Notes: generated by a model from the letters alone, not told the origin. A DNA stretch of 64,000 nucleotides from Pseudoalteromonas sp. FUC4 (GCF_008370255.1 NZ_SEUI01000002.1:692221-756220); one strand, 5' to 3'; counted from the first letter of the stretch, positions 44,425 to 53,983 are shown. Translations and numbers: made by a program.

Positions 44425-45499
44425 GAACTGCCCTCATTGTAAAGACCATCCATTAGAAGCAACCAATTATCAAGGTGAAGAAATAGATATTTGCCGTGAG
44501 TGTGGCGGTTTATGGTTCGAAAAAAATGAAGTAAACAGAATGATTTCAGAGATAAATGACGGTCCTGAAGGAGATAAATTTGAAACTCACTTTGGTGAAC
44601 CGTTAGGAATTTCTGAGCTTGACTGTCCTGATTGTAAAAAAAGTTTAGAGCGTTTTCATTTACTTGAAGCTTTTCACACCGAAATTGATGTTTGCAGACA
44701 CTGCGATGGCACATGGATTGATAAAGATGAGCTTGAAAGTGTAGAAAAAAGCCCCGAAATAAAAGCGAGTTTAGGCGAACTAAATCAAAAAGTAAGTTGG
44801 AAAACCTATCTGTTCCAATTTTTAACGCAAATGCCTGTTGAATATAACATTAAACCACAAAAAACCCCCTGGGTTACTCGCGCCCTTATTGTTTTAAATA
44901 CATTGATTTTTGCACTTTATTTTTTAAACCCAAGCTCATTTAGCTATGTTATTGATAACTTTGCTATGACACCTGCAGATTTAAGCAAAGGTAATGAGCT
45001 ATGGACTGTATTAACTTGCGTATTTTTACATGGCTCTATAATGCATTTAGTCGGCAATATGTACTTTTTATATATCGTTGGCGATAACCTAGAAGATGTT
45101 TTAGGTCATAAACGCTTTCTGTTGTGGTATTTAGCCTGTGGACTAATCGCATCGTTTGCAAGCTACATTGTAAGCCCGATGTCAGATATACCAGGCGTGG
45201 GGGCAAGTGGCGCCATAGCAGGCTTATTTGGCATGTACTTGATGTGGTTTAGACACGCAAGCCTTACCTTTATGTTTGTAATTTATCAGAAGAAACTTTC
45301 TGCAGTATGGTTTTTTGCTATTTGGTTAGGGTTTAACATTTTTGGTGCAGTAACAGGCCCTGATGGCATTGATTATGGTGCGCATATTGGTGGTTTTATA
45401 GCTGGACTAATTATTGGTTATATTTTGAAAAGTAAAATATTAGAGCAAAACCCTATAATTCGTTTACTAAACCAAAAAGAAGCACAATTAAAACGTTAA
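44414..45499 (+). CDS. Rhomboid intramembrane protease with two N-terminal TFIIB-type zinc ribbons
   Basis: 361 residues from the ATG at 44414 with AAGGAAC upstream. The first zinc ribbon has CPHCKDH and CRECGGLWFEKNEV. The second has CPDCKKS and CRHCDGTWIDKDEL. The rhomboid domain follows from about residue 140 with six helices, HGSIMHLVGNMYFLYIVG, the catalytic Ser265 in GVGASGAIAG and His324 in DYGAHIGGF. The dyad is intact. Zinc ribbons on the cytosolic N-terminus of a rhomboid are uncommon and may recruit substrate. Confidence 0.9.
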   Translation: MLTKNCPHCKDHPLEATNYQGEEIDICRECGGLWFEKNEVNRMISEINDGPEGDKFETHFGEPLGISELDCPDCKKSLERFHLLEAFHTEIDVCRHCDGTWIDKDELESVEKSPEIKASLGELNQKVSWKTYLFQFLTQMPVEYNIKPQKTPWVTRALIVLNTLIFALYFLNPSSFSYVIDNFAMTPADLSKGNELWTVLTCVFLHGSIMHLVGNMYFLYIVGDNLEDVLGHKRFLLWYLACGLIASFASYIVSPMSDIPGVGASGAIAGLFGMYLMWFRHASLTFMFVIYQKKLSAVWFFAIWLGFNIFGAVTGPDGIDYGAHIGGFIAGLIIGYILKSKILEQNPIIRLLNQKEAQLKR

Positions 45500-45509
45500 T
45501 CGTCATATT

Positions 45510-45541
45510 AAAGCCACTAATAGATGAACATTAGTGGCTTT
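45510..45541. terminator. Bidirectional terminator
   Basis: AAAGCCACTAAT / ATTAGTGGCTTT hairpin, between the rhomboid gene and a convergent lipoprotein gene. Confidence 0.8.
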
Positions 45542-45561
45542 ATAAAACTTCTCACTAATTT

Positions 45562-46068
45562 CTATAACTTACAACGCGTATAAACTGTATAAAATTGACC
45601 CGTATTTTTTATCGGTATATCGTACGTTATAGCCTCTTTACTAAGTTCGCATTCAAAGTTATTTAATATATCAGACAGCAGTGCTTGCTCTTCGGTGAAC
45701 TGTATTGTGGTATACCACAAGATTGAATCTTCATCTTGTTTGTTACCAATATAAATACTCTGTAGCAACGAGCTATTAAAAAACATATTGGAAGGGTTTG
45801 AACTACGTATGGTTTTATTATCGAAATAAAAGTAACCATTGTTATCACTTATGGCTTCATCAATATAAGTATCACCATAAATCAGCTCTCTTGTTACTTT
45901 AACGCCCTGTTGGGGTTCCCCCTTGTTTAATAGTCTTCCTTTTACAGGCAACGATAGCGTAACGTCTTGTTTATTAAAAAAGCCAAACATGTCTGCACAT
46001 CCTTGCATTGGTATTAATAAAAATAAAATAAGCGTTAAGGTAACGCCAGCCGATCTTGTATTGGTCAT
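45562..46068 (-). CDS. Lipoprotein with DUF6795-like domain
   Basis: 168 residues. The signal has a lipobox at IPMQGC. The mature domain VKGRLLNKGEPQQGVKVTRE then DEAISDNNGYFYF resembles carboxypeptidase-regulatory-like (beta sandwich) modules seen in DUF6795. Function unknown; it lies outside the cytosol, tethered to membrane. Confidence 0.65.
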   Translation of the reverse strand: MTNTRSAGVTLTLILFLLIPMQGCADMFGFFNKQDVTLSLPVKGRLLNKGEPQQGVKVTRELIYGDTYIDEAISDNNGYFYFDNKTIRSSNPSNMFFNSSLLQSIYIGNKQDEDSILWYTTIQFTEEQALLSDILNNFECELSKEAITYDIPIKNTGQFYTVYTRCKL

Positions 46069-46093
46069 AAAAAGTCCTTTTCCTATTTATATC

Positions 46094-46501
46094 TTAACCT
46101 AACAATAAATCTGGAAAATAAATAGCGACAATACTACATCCCACATTTACTAAAATACATAACCACAACACCACTATAAAACGTCGCTTTTGTGATTTAT
46201 GGCGAAGTAATTGTTGAGCAAGTAATGCCCCAGGCCACCCTCCAAATAATGCAAGTAATTGCAGTGTGCGCTCTGGCGTGCGGTTTACTTTTTGATGTGA
46301 AGAACGCTTAGCTTGTCGCTTATCCCACGCGTACATTAAAAAAGTGAAAGCACTTAATACACTTATATAACCAGGTACATATATTGATATATAAACAGGT
46401 AAGTATTGCAGTAGGTAAGCCAGCCAAATGGCGGCTAAATAAAGTAATGAGAATGTGATTAATATTTTCTTTATCAATTGATTATCGCCTATACTTGGCA
46501 T
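46094..46501 (-). CDS. DUF1294 membrane protein
   Basis: About 135 residues from an ATG at 46501; a TTG at 46477 with AGGCG upstream is an alternative start. The family motif is SAFTFLMYAWDKRQAKR, then RTPERTLQLLALFGGWPGALLAQQLLRHKSQKRRF split over the loop and next helix. Four membrane spans. Many relatives have an N-terminal cold-shock domain, which is absent here. Role unknown. It diverges from the next gene with only 27 bases between starts. Confidence 0.85.
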   Translation of the reverse strand: MPSIGDNQLIKKILITFSLLYLAAIWLAYLLQYLPVYISIYVPGYISVLSAFTFLMYAWDKRQAKRSSHQKVNRTPERTLQLLALFGGWPGALLAQQLLRHKSQKRRFIVVLWLCILVNVGCSIVAIYFPDLLLG

Positions 46502-46528
46502 TGGTATTACAAAAACAAGAGCCAAATT

Positions 46529-47059
46529 ATGACATATTTTAAAGCGATATTCTTAGTCTTATGCTTATTAACATTTAGTAGCTATGCATCTGATACACCT
46601 ACCAATCTTGATAAAGAGCTTGCCGTTTTCAAACCCTATTTAGGCACTTGGCAAGCTGACTTTAAAGTTCCTGAAGGTACTAAAAAAATACAAGATGTTG
46701 GCCGATGGGAGCGTGCTTTAAACGGTAAAGCGATCCATACCAAGCACTCTATTAATGAAGGTGAGTATGGCGGCGAGTCGATGATTTTTTACGACAGTAA
46801 AAAAGAGTCATTAGTGTTTTACTATTTTACTACCGCAGGGTTTTACACAAAAGGGACTATGAAAGTGCTCAGCCCTACTCAATTTGTAGCCTACGAAGAC
46901 GTAACCGGCAGTCAAGATGGTATTACTAAGGTTAAGTCGATGAGTGAGCTAAAAGACGATAAATTTGTAGTCTCAACTTCTTATCTAAAAAAGGGTGATT
47001 GGACTAAGCCCGAACAACGTATTTATACTCGCAGTACAAAACCGGTTAAGTTTAAATAG
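46529..47059 (+). CDS. Secreted DUF1579-like protein
   Basis: 176 residues from the ATG at 46529. The signal peptide is MTYFKAIFLVLCLLTFSSYA. The mature part (FKPYLGTWQADFKVPEG, GRWERALNGKAIHTKHSIN, GESMIFYDSKKESLVFYYF) has the single-domain lipocalin-like pattern of DUF1579 and related proteins. No enzymatic residues are evident. A bidirectional terminator follows. Confidence 0.65.
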   Translation: MTYFKAIFLVLCLLTFSSYASDTPTNLDKELAVFKPYLGTWQADFKVPEGTKKIQDVGRWERALNGKAIHTKHSINEGEYGGESMIFYDSKKESLVFYYFTTAGFYTKGTMKVLSPTQFVAYEDVTGSQDGITKVKSMSELKDDKFVVSTSYLKKGDWTKPEQRIYTRSTKPVKFK

Positions 47060-47076
47060 CTGTGATTTAAAAATAC

Positions 47077-47104
47077 AAAAAAGGCAGCCTAGGCTGCCTT
47101 TTGT
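47077..47104. terminator. Bidirectional terminator
   Basis: AAAAGGCAGCCT / AGGCTGCCTTTT, a near loop-less palindrome with A- and T-runs, between two convergent genes. Confidence 0.85.
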
Positions 47105-47121
47105 CATTTATAAAATCGTAT

Positions 47122-47664
47122 TTATTTTGCGAATTTTTTAAATGGTGCGTCTACTGGTGTATCAGCAAGGTGATTAGTGTAGTTGCTCATTACCTTTTGC
47201 GATAAGCCAACAATAATTTCTAGTAGTTGCTGTTTACCGTAACCTGCTGCAAAAAACTTCTCAATTTGCTCATCGCTAATTACGCCGCGCTCGCGTGTCA
47301 TTGCAAGCGTTGTTTCACGTAGTGTTTCAAGTTTTGCGTCTGCAAGTGGTGTTTTGTTTACTAGTGCATCAACAATACCTTGGTCAACTTTCATTGAAGC
47401 GGCAATTGCGCTGTGAGCTGGTACACAGTAATGGCACTCGTGTTCAACGTTAATTGACTGCCATACAACTGTTAGCTCTTCTGCGTTAAACGATGTTTTT
47501 TGAAATAAGTCGTGCAGTACTTGGTAGCCTTTAAGTAGCGTAGGCGCTTCTGCCATTACTGCGTGAAGGTTAGGTACCATGCCAAATGCTGCTACTGAAT
47601 CAGCCATAAGCGATTTTGATTCTTCAGGTGCGTTGTCTTGAGTATATAACGTAAATTCTGCCAT
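47122..47664 (-). CDS. AhpD-like carboxymuconolactone decarboxylase family protein
   Basis: 180 residues from the ATG at 47664 with GGAG 7 bases upstream. The redox motif is EHECHYCVPAHSAIA, a CxxC followed by a His, as in AhpD-type proteins. Such proteins reduce peroxides or act in unknown thiol chemistry. It diverges from a TetR-family gene. Two tandem palindromes lie between them, so it is the likely repression target. Confidence 0.85.
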   Translation of the reverse strand: MAEFTLYTQDNAPEESKSLMADSVAAFGMVPNLHAVMAEAPTLLKGYQVLHDLFQKTSFNAEELTVVWQSINVEHECHYCVPAHSAIAASMKVDQGIVDALVNKTPLADAKLETLRETTLAMTRERGVISDEQIEKFFAAGYGKQQLLEIIVGLSQKVMSNYTNHLADTPVDAPFKKFAK

Positions 47665-47721
47665 GTTCTGCTCCAATAAATTAATGTGTTTGAGTAACTT
47701 CGAGACACATACTATTTGATT

Positions 47722-47760
47722 TTGAGCGACTGTTCAAGTTAAAATTGAGCATACGTTCAA
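47722..47760. promoter_or_regulatory. Tandem TetR operators
   Basis: TTGAGCGACTGTTCAA (47722-47737) and TTGAGCATACGTTCAA (47745-47760) share the plan TTGAGC-n4-GTTCAA, with centres 23 bp apart, about two helical turns. They fill the gap between the AhpD-like gene and the TetR gene. Confidence 0.75.
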
Positions 47761-47776
47761 AATAGTTGAGATTAAA

Positions 47777-48364
47777 ATGGCTAACAAAGTTAAATTTGAA
47801 CGCGAGAATGTAATTCGCGTTGCAAGCCAATTGTTTTGGGAAAAGGGGTTTATAGCAACCTCAACCCGCGATTTACAAGAAGCAATTAATATGCGCCCAG
47901 GCAGTATTTATGCGGCGTTTGGCTCTAAAGAAGGTTTATATAGTGAGTCTTTAAAAGACTACACCGTACAAATGAAAAGCCAAATTGATGGGTTTTTAGC
48001 AAGTTCTGACACTGTTGTAGGTGGTTTGCGTGCGTTTGTAGAAAACGTAATAATTAAAACCAAAGACTGTAGCCCAAGTGCTATTTGTATGTTGGTAAAA
48101 GCAAACAGTGAATTTGCAGAAAAAGATGCCTCTTTATATGAGCTGAGTTTAGACTTATCGGCAAAGTTTGAAGCTTACCTAACAACCTTATTTGCTCAAG
48201 CTATTAAAAATAATGAGCTGAGCAGTAACCTTACAGCACTTGAATATGCGCAGTTTTTTCAAGTGCAATTTACTGGGCTGCGTGGCTACTTTAACCGCCC
48301 AAGGGTTGAGCAATTAGCGCAGCCGATGATCAATCAAATGTTTGCCTTGATCAAAAAGCTATAA
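47777..48364 (+). CDS. TetR/AcrR-family regulator
   Basis: 195 residues. The HTH reads VIRVASQLFWEKGFIATSTR DLQEAINMRPGSIYAAFGSK, typical of the AcrR group. The C-terminal domain is helical with a single Cys pair (CSPSAIC) that could sense thiol-reactive compounds. It probably represses itself and the divergent AhpD-like gene through the tandem operators at 47722-47760. Confidence 0.9.
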   Translation: MANKVKFERENVIRVASQLFWEKGFIATSTRDLQEAINMRPGSIYAAFGSKEGLYSESLKDYTVQMKSQIDGFLASSDTVVGGLRAFVENVIIKTKDCSPSAICMLVKANSEFAEKDASLYELSLDLSAKFEAYLTTLFAQAIKNNELSSNLTALEYAQFFQVQFTGLRGYFNRPRVEQLAQPMINQMFALIKKL

Positions 48365-48400
48365 CTTTTCGCAGTACTCACTACTAAAAAGTCTCAACAA

Positions 48401-48437
48401 AAAAAGCGGCTAATTCAAAACGAATTAGCCGCTTTTT
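48401..48437. terminator. Bidirectional terminator
   Basis: AAAAAGCGGCTAATTC / GAATTAGCCGCTTTTT, a 16-bp stem with a 5-base loop, between convergent genes. Confidence 0.93.
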
Positions 48438-48449
48438 TATATTTTTCTT

Positions 48450-50570
48450 TTACGTTTTAAGTTTGTTTAGCTCGCTATCTTGCTGGGCAACAAGCGCATT
48501 AAGTGCTTCACTGCTATCTCCTGCTTGAGTTGATAGGTCAGCAAGTTGCGACGCGGCATCAGATATAAGCGTAAGATTACGGTTAATTTCTTCGGTCACT
48601 AAGCTTTGTTCTTCAGCGGCGGTAGCAATGTGCGTAATTTGATTGGTTATTTCATCAACTTTTACTACCACGCTATGCAGTGCATCAAAAGCAACTGATG
48701 TTTCGTCTACTGCGCTTTCAGCGCGTACTACCCCTTTTTCAATTACGGTAGATGCATTACCTACTTCTAACAATAAGCTATCAATAAGTTGGCTAATATC
48801 ATCGGTAGATGAACGGGTTTTAGACGCAAGTGCACGTACTTCATCAGCAACTACCGCAAAACCTCGGCCATGCTCGCCTGCACGTGCTGCTTCAATGGCT
48901 GCATTCAGTGCCAGTAAGTTTGTTTGCTCTGAAATAGTTCGAATTACATCTAAAATTTGGGTAATGTCTTTACTACGCGAAGCCACTTTTTCAACGGCTT
49001 GGTTAGCTTCTTTAATTTCTTCAGACATGGTTTTAACTTGTGTCATTGCTGAAGATAAACTCGATTCACTGCTAACAACTAAACCATTTATTTCATCCGC
49101 TTGTTGGGCTGATTGCTCAGAGGCTCTTGCTACTTCAAGTGCGGTAGCGCTCATTTCGTTCATCGCGGTTACTACACTTTCAATTTCGTGAAATTGCGAT
49201 TGTACATTTTGCTTGGTATCAACAGCAATATGCTGCGCTACTTCGCCTTGATGCTTAGTTTGCGCCGATACATCTTTAAGCTCTGAAATTAACTTACGTA
49301 ATTTAGTTAAAAAGGCATTAAAACCACCAGCAAGGGCGATTAATTCAGCATGTGAGTCTACATATAGCGTATGCGTTAAATCCCCCTCGGAGCTGGCTAG
49401 GTTATCTACACGCTGTTGAATTTGCTCGAGCGGCGCAACCACAGTACCCACCACAATCTTCATAACTATAAATGCGATTAGCGCTATCACAGCACCTGTA
49501 ATTAAGATCATTACACCTAGGTAGCTTGCTGTATCATCCATTCCTTTAGCTAGAGCATCAGGCCCTTCAAGCGCTAAATTAGTGGGTACTTCAATAAGTA
49601 AAGACCACTGAGTATTAGCAAGTTTAATATTAATAGGGTAATTAACTAAATACTCAGAAGACGTTTTAAATATGCCTTTTTGACCTTTAAATCTCTCGAT
49701 TTCTTTAAAAGTAGCGGCACTAATAGCCTCTTTAAATGGGCGCCCTAATTTAGATTTATAATGGCTACTGCCCACCACTAAACCTATGTCGCTCAAAAGC
49801 GTTACTTTTGCTTGCCCGTTATATAACTCGCTAGACAATTGCTCGGTCATTGCTTGAAAGGTAGGTAGCGTTAAATCAGCACCAGCTAAACCTATAAACT
49901 GACCCGATTTTAATATAGGCACAGTTAACGAGGTCAACATTACTGAATCGCCCGATGGGATTTCGTATAAGTAAGGCTCCATAATACAAGGCTTTAACGT
50001 GTCTTTTGCACATAAGTACCAATGCGCTTCACGAATACCAAACTCGTTTAATGAGGTTATATACTTATCCGCAGCGTTGGCTACTTTTTGCTGCTCAATG
50101 GTGCCGTTTTGATCGCGAGTAATATACACCTCTAAGGTGCCATCGCCATTTACTGAGTGTTTATACCCTTGCTTAAAGCTCGAATCTTGCCCATCAAAAG
50201 CATTTGGCTCAAACTGCGAGTATATAGACGAAAGCAACGTGTTTTGCTCTAACATCGAACGGTTAATACTCACAACCGTATCGCGATCTAAATTTTGACT
50301 TTGTGCAGCGTCGCCTAACAAAGCGGCTAATGAATAAGGTACGCGATAGGCTTCGTTAATAAAGCCTGCTATTTTTTCACCATAAGCGGCTGCATTTGAA
50401 TTAAGTTTATGCTCAACCTCGGCAACAATGTACCCTTCTGATTTAACAGCTAAGTCTTTGTTACTTGTTGATAATTGCCACCATAATGTAACCGACAACA
50501 CGATTACTGTTAGTAATATACTTGAGACTGTAAGCCACAGTAATTTTTTTGCTAGCGATAATTCCCGCAT
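48450..50570 (-). CDS. Methyl-accepting chemotaxis protein with dCache sensor
   Basis: 706 residues. Helices at about 10-30 and 350-372 flank a 310-residue periplasmic double-Cache domain with segments such as SIYSQFEPNAFDGQD, LTVPILKSGQFIGLAGADLT and VGSSHYKSKLGRPF. The HAMP is VVAPLEQIQQRVDNL and onward. The signalling tip, [20 protein letters not shown] followed by [16 protein letters not shown], is fully canonical. dCache receptors usually sense amino acids or small organic acids; the ligand is not predictable here. Confidence 0.93.
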   Translation of the reverse strand: MRELSLAKKLLWLTVSSILLTVIVLSVTLWWQLSTSNKDLAVKSEGYIVAEVEHKLNSNAAAYGEKIAGFINEAYRVPYSLAALLGDAAQSQNLDRDTVVSINRSMLEQNTLLSSIYSQFEPNAFDGQDSSFKQGYKHSVNGDGTLEVYITRDQNGTIEQQKVANAADKYITSLNEFGIREAHWYLCAKDTLKPCIMEPYLYEIPSGDSVMLTSLTVPILKSGQFIGLAGADLTLPTFQAMTEQLSSELYNGQAKVTLLSDIGLVVGSSHYKSKLGRPFKEAISAATFKEIERFKGQKGIFKTSSEYLVNYPINIKLANTQWSLLIEVPTNLALEGPDALAKGMDDTASYLGVMILITGAVIALIAFIVMKIVVGTVVAPLEQIQQRVDNLASSEGDLTHTLYVDSHAELIALAGGFNAFLTKLRKLISELKDVSAQTKHQGEVAQHIAVDTKQNVQSQFHEIESVVTAMNEMSATALEVARASEQSAQQADEINGLVVSSESSLSSAMTQVKTMSEEIKEANQAVEKVASRSKDITQILDVIRTISEQTNLLALNAAIEAARAGEHGRGFAVVADEVRALASKTRSSTDDISQLIDSLLLEVGNASTVIEKGVVRAESAVDETSVAFDALHSVVVKVDEITNQITHIATAAEEQSLVTEEINRNLTLISDAASQLADLSTQAGDSSEALNALVAQQDSELNKLKT

Positions 50571-50667
50571 TCATTTCACCCTTTAATTTAAACTACGGTT
50601 ACAGTTTAGTTGATCTGAGAAATGAAGCTATGAATATCGCTAAGAAAACGAAATCTAATACAAATGT

Positions 50668-51891
50668 TTAGCTTTTATTTTTAGCTAAAAAAGCAGTGGC
50701 TATAGAGGCAAAAATAAGCAAAATTACGCTCCCCCATAAACACGCTACAAAACCATAAACCTGAAACACCCACCCCGAAAGTACTGTGCCCAGTAAACGC
50801 CCCATGGCATTGGCCATATAATAAAAGCCAACATCAAGTGATACACCATCGCTTTTAGCAAAGCTGACAATTAAATAACTATGCACTGATGAATTAACTG
50901 CAAATACACCGCCAAATATAAGTAAACCTATAATCAACGTGGCATGCACAGCAACATCAAATTGCATAAGCAGTGCTAAAAGTGCTGTTACTCCACCTAA
51001 TAGTAACACCCATAAATACGCATGTTTAACGGTATCAACGTTTGAGTTACTCGTACCTGTAATACGTGGTGCTTGAGATTGCACGCCACCATAGCCAATC
51101 ACCCAAAGTGCCATAAAGCCACTAACCCACCAAAAGTCCCAGTTAAACTGCTGGGCTAAATAAATAGGTAAAGCCACTACAAACCATACATCACGCGCTG
51201 CAAACAAACATAACCGTGCTGCGCTTAATAAATTTATTGCACGGGATTTAGAAAATAGCTCTTTAAACTTGGGCTTATTTTTAGCCTTGCCCATGTCACC
51301 TTTTAAAAATACAACGCTAATTATCCAAGCAATAGTCAGTAACACAATAAGTGCTTTTAAAGCCCCTTCAAAACCCAGTACCGTAAGTAGTAAGCCACCT
51401 AAAAAGAAGCCGACCCCTTTTAACGCATTTTTAGAGCCCGTTAAAATAGCCACCCACTTATAAAGCTGGCCTTGGCCGCTTTCTCCCTCGGGAACTAAGT
51501 GTTTAATAGCGCTTTTGGCACTCATTTTATTTAAGTCTTTTGCTATGCCGCTAAACGCTTGTGCCACCATAACATAAGCGACTGTGAGCCATTCACTTGG
51601 CGCACATAACATGGCAAGCGCCATTATTTGCAGCGCCAAGCCAAAGTTCATGGTTTTATTAAGGCCTAAATGAGCCCCTAGCCAACCGCCCACTAAATTG
51701 GTGATCACACCAAAAATTTCGTAAAACAAAAACAGCATGGCAATGGCCAACGCACCATACCCTAACTGATGAAAATACAGCACCACCAACATGCGTAGCG
51801 CACCATCAGTTAAAGTAAATGCCCAATAGTTACCTGTAATTATTAAATATTGTTTTATAGAGCTCGGTAAGTTAGCTAACTGCGCAAACAT
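50668..51891 (-). CDS. arsJ: Organoarsenical efflux MFS transporter ArsJ
   Basis: 407 residues, 11-12 membrane helices. The N-terminal YWAFTLTDGALRMLVVLYFH and MVAQAFSGIAKDLNKMSAKS are ArsJ signatures. ArsJ exports 1-arseno-3-phosphoglycerate, the unstable product made by the partner GAPDH, so arsenate is removed without reduction. The gene is the last of arsR-GAPDH-arsJ, 24 bases after the GAPDH gene. Confidence 0.93.
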   Translation of the reverse strand: MFAQLANLPSSIKQYLIITGNYWAFTLTDGALRMLVVLYFHQLGYGALAIAMLFLFYEIFGVITNLVGGWLGAHLGLNKTMNFGLALQIMALAMLCAPSEWLTVAYVMVAQAFSGIAKDLNKMSAKSAIKHLVPEGESGQGQLYKWVAILTGSKNALKGVGFFLGGLLLTVLGFEGALKALIVLLTIAWIISVVFLKGDMGKAKNKPKFKELFSKSRAINLLSAARLCLFAARDVWFVVALPIYLAQQFNWDFWWVSGFMALWVIGYGGVQSQAPRITGTSNSNVDTVKHAYLWVLLLGGVTALLALLMQFDVAVHATLIIGLLIFGGVFAVNSSVHSYLIVSFAKSDGVSLDVGFYYMANAMGRLLGTVLSGWVFQVYGFVACLWGSVILLIFASIATAFLAKNKS

Positions 51892-51915
51892 AGCGTTAAA
51901 CCTTTTTAAACGAGA

Positions 51916-52926
51916 TTAAACCACATCACTTTTTGCAACTTTAAGCATTAGCTCAGCAGTACGGTTTGCATAACCCCACTCGTTATCATACCAAGCGTAT
52001 AATTTAAGCTGAGTGTTGTTAATTACCATGGTTGAAAGCGCATCAATAGTGCAGCTACGCGGATCGGTTTTGTAATCAATCGATACAAGCGGTTTTTCTT
52101 CGTAACCTAATACACCTGCAAGCTCGTTTTTAGACGCCTCAGCAAACCATTCATTCACCTCAGTTGCAGTTACACCACGCTCAAGCTCAAATACACAGTC
52201 GGTAATGGATGCGTTAGTTAAAGGTACGCGCACGGCATGACCGTTTAATTTACCTTTTAGCTCAGGGAAAATATGCGTAATAGCCGTTGCACTACCGGTT
52301 GTAGTAGGTATTAAGCTAGTACCGCACGAGCGCGCACGGCGTAAATCTTTATGAGGGGCATCAATAATTGTTTGTGTATTAGTAATGTCGTGAATCGTGG
52401 TCATTGAGCCGTGCTTAATACCCACTTTTTCTTGCAGTACTTTTACAATAGGCGCTAAACAATTAGTAGTGCACGAAGCCGCTGTAACAATTTTATGCTC
52501 ATCTGGGTTATATAAATCCTCGTTTACACCCATTACTACATTTAAAATACCGTCTTCTTTTACAGGTGCGGTAACTACAACGCGCTTAACACCTTGCGCT
52601 AAATATTGATTTAACAGCTCGGTGGTTTTCATTTTACCGCTGGCTTCTATTACTACATCGCAATCTGACCAATCAGTTTCATTTATGGTTTTGTTGTTGG
52701 TAACTGCAATCGTGTGCTTACCCACACTAAAGCTATTATCATCACTAGAAACCTGTTGTGCTAAGCGCCCATGTACTGAGTCAAACTCAATTAAATGTGC
52801 GTGGGTTTTAGCATCGCCTGCAATATCGTTTACTTTAATAAATTCTACTTCTGGCCACTCTAAAGCCGCGCGCAGTGTTAAACGTCCCATACGGCCAAAG
52901 CCGTTAATACCTACTTTAATTGTCAT
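51916..52926 (-). CDS. ArsJ-associated glyceraldehyde-3-phosphate dehydrogenase
   Basis: 336 residues. The NAD-binding N-terminus is [19 protein letters not shown], the catalytic Cys152 is in [11 protein letters not shown], and [11 protein letters not shown] and [15 protein letters not shown] follow. Its place between arsR and arsJ marks it as the arsenate-using GAPDH that forms 1-arseno-3-phosphoglycerate, not the glycolytic housekeeping copy. Confidence 0.93.
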   Translation of the reverse strand: MTIKVGINGFGRMGRLTLRAALEWPEVEFIKVNDIAGDAKTHAHLIEFDSVHGRLAQQVSSDDNSFSVGKHTIAVTNNKTINETDWSDCDVVIEASGKMKTTELLNQYLAQGVKRVVVTAPVKEDGILNVVMGVNEDLYNPDEHKIVTAASCTTNCLAPIVKVLQEKVGIKHGSMTTIHDITNTQTIIDAPHKDLRRARSCGTSLIPTTTGSATAITHIFPELKGKLNGHAVRVPLTNASITDCVFELERGVTATEVNEWFAEASKNELAGVLGYEEKPLVSIDYKTDPRSCTIDALSTMVINNTQLKLYAWYDNEWGYANRTAELMLKVAKSDVV

Positions 52927-52964
52927 AATAAATACCTTTAGTAAAGTTATATCAATTTGCTTAA

Positions 52965-53318
52965 TTAACAGCAGCTTGCTGCACGCTCTGGGCGATTACC
53001 CATAGTATTTAACCGCGTTAAATCGTTTTCATAAAATGAAGGATTAGCAGTCAGGGTTTGCGTTAATACATTTTTAGCCCATTCAGGCAGCGCTTTATTA
53101 ATGCTGTAATACACCCACTGGTTTTGCTTACGGTCACTCAGTAAGCCGCATTGTCTTAACTGCGCTAAATGTCGAGACACTTTAGGCTGGCTTAGCTCAA
53201 GTGCAGCAACCAGTTCGCATACACATAGCTCTTCTTCGTGGCTAATTAATAGCATGGCCTTTAAGCGCGTATCATCCGCTAGGCATTTATAAAATTGAAG
53301 TGGGTTGAATTGTTCCAT
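52965..53318 (-). CDS. arsR: ArsR-family arsenic-responsive repressor
   Basis: 117 residues. The winged-helix DNA-binding core is [30 protein letters not shown]. Cys32 and Cys34 in ELCVCEL form the As(III) site of the classic ArsR type, and the protein ends in a Cys-Cys pair. It should repress this three-gene operon until arsenite binds. The promoter lies in the AT-rich bases before 53424. Confidence 0.93.
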   Translation of the reverse strand: MEQFNPLQFYKCLADDTRLKAMLLISHEEELCVCELVAALELSQPKVSRHLAQLRQCGLLSDRKQNQWVYYSINKALPEWAKNVLTQTLTANPSFYENDLTRLNTMGNRPERAASCC

Positions 53319-53424
53319 AGTGTCCTCACAGTGTTAGTGGATATACAATAAAACAAAAACATAATATATGGAATAGTGAATATACGATTATTTGTATATT
53401 TAAATTTTTTTGCTTTAAAACGAA

Positions 53425-53463
53425 AAAAAGCACACAACGACTACTTGCCGTTGTGTGCTTTTA
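53425..53463 (-). terminator. Terminator of ohr
   Basis: AAAAAGCACACAACG / CGTTGTGTGCTTTTT, a 15-bp stem with a 9-base loop, 20 bases after the ohr stop. Both sides carry A/T runs. Confidence 0.9.
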
Positions 53464-53482
53464 ATAATTACGTTATTAAGTG

Positions 53483-53911
53483 TTAAATAACAGAAAGCTC
53501 TACTTCAATATTGCCACGTGTTGCGTTTGAATATGGGCATACTTGGTGCGCTTTATCTACAAGCTCTTGCGCTGCTGCTTTATCCATATCACCTAGTGAT
53601 ACAGCTAGTTTTACCGCAATACCAAAACCGCCTTCAATCGCGCCAATAGATACTTGTGAGTCAATATGTGTGTCGCTTGGTAAATCTATTTTTTCGCTAC
53701 CCGCTACAAATTTAAGTGCGCCAATAAAACATGCTGCATAACCTGCGGCAAATAACTGCTCTGGGTTAGTGCCTTGTCCGTCGTCTCCGCCTAAACCTTT
53801 AGGTGTTGATAGTTTTACATCTAAACGGCCATCATCAGATTTAGCTACGCCTTCACGGCCGCCAGTTGCAGTTGCTTTTGCTGTGTAAGCTACGTTTTGT
53901 AATACATTCAT
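53483..53911 (-). CDS. ohr: Organic hydroperoxide resistance protein Ohr
   Basis: 142 residues from the ATG at 53911 with GGAG 7 bases upstream. The Ohr/OsmC active-site cysteines lie in FAAGYAACFIGALK and in HQVCPYSNATRGN. Ohr is a thiol-dependent peroxidase that reduces organic hydroperoxides. It diverges from ohrR. Confidence 0.95.
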   Translation of the reverse strand: MNVLQNVAYTAKATATGGREGVAKSDDGRLDVKLSTPKGLGGDDGQGTNPEQLFAAGYAACFIGALKFVAGSEKIDLPSDTHIDSQVSIGAIEGGFGIAVKLAVSLGDMDKAAAQELVDKAHQVCPYSNATRGNIEVELSVI

Positions 53912-53983
53912 AATGAACTCCAAAGTTTAAAATAGGGTGTTAATTTAGTTTGTGTACAAAATAATAGAACAAGTAATTAGAGA

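Noticed and set aside
48643..49191. 182-codon plus-strand frame inside the dCache chemoreceptor gene
   Set aside because: It is opposite to the conserved signalling domain and is Ser/Thr-rich by reverse reading; no protein family fits.
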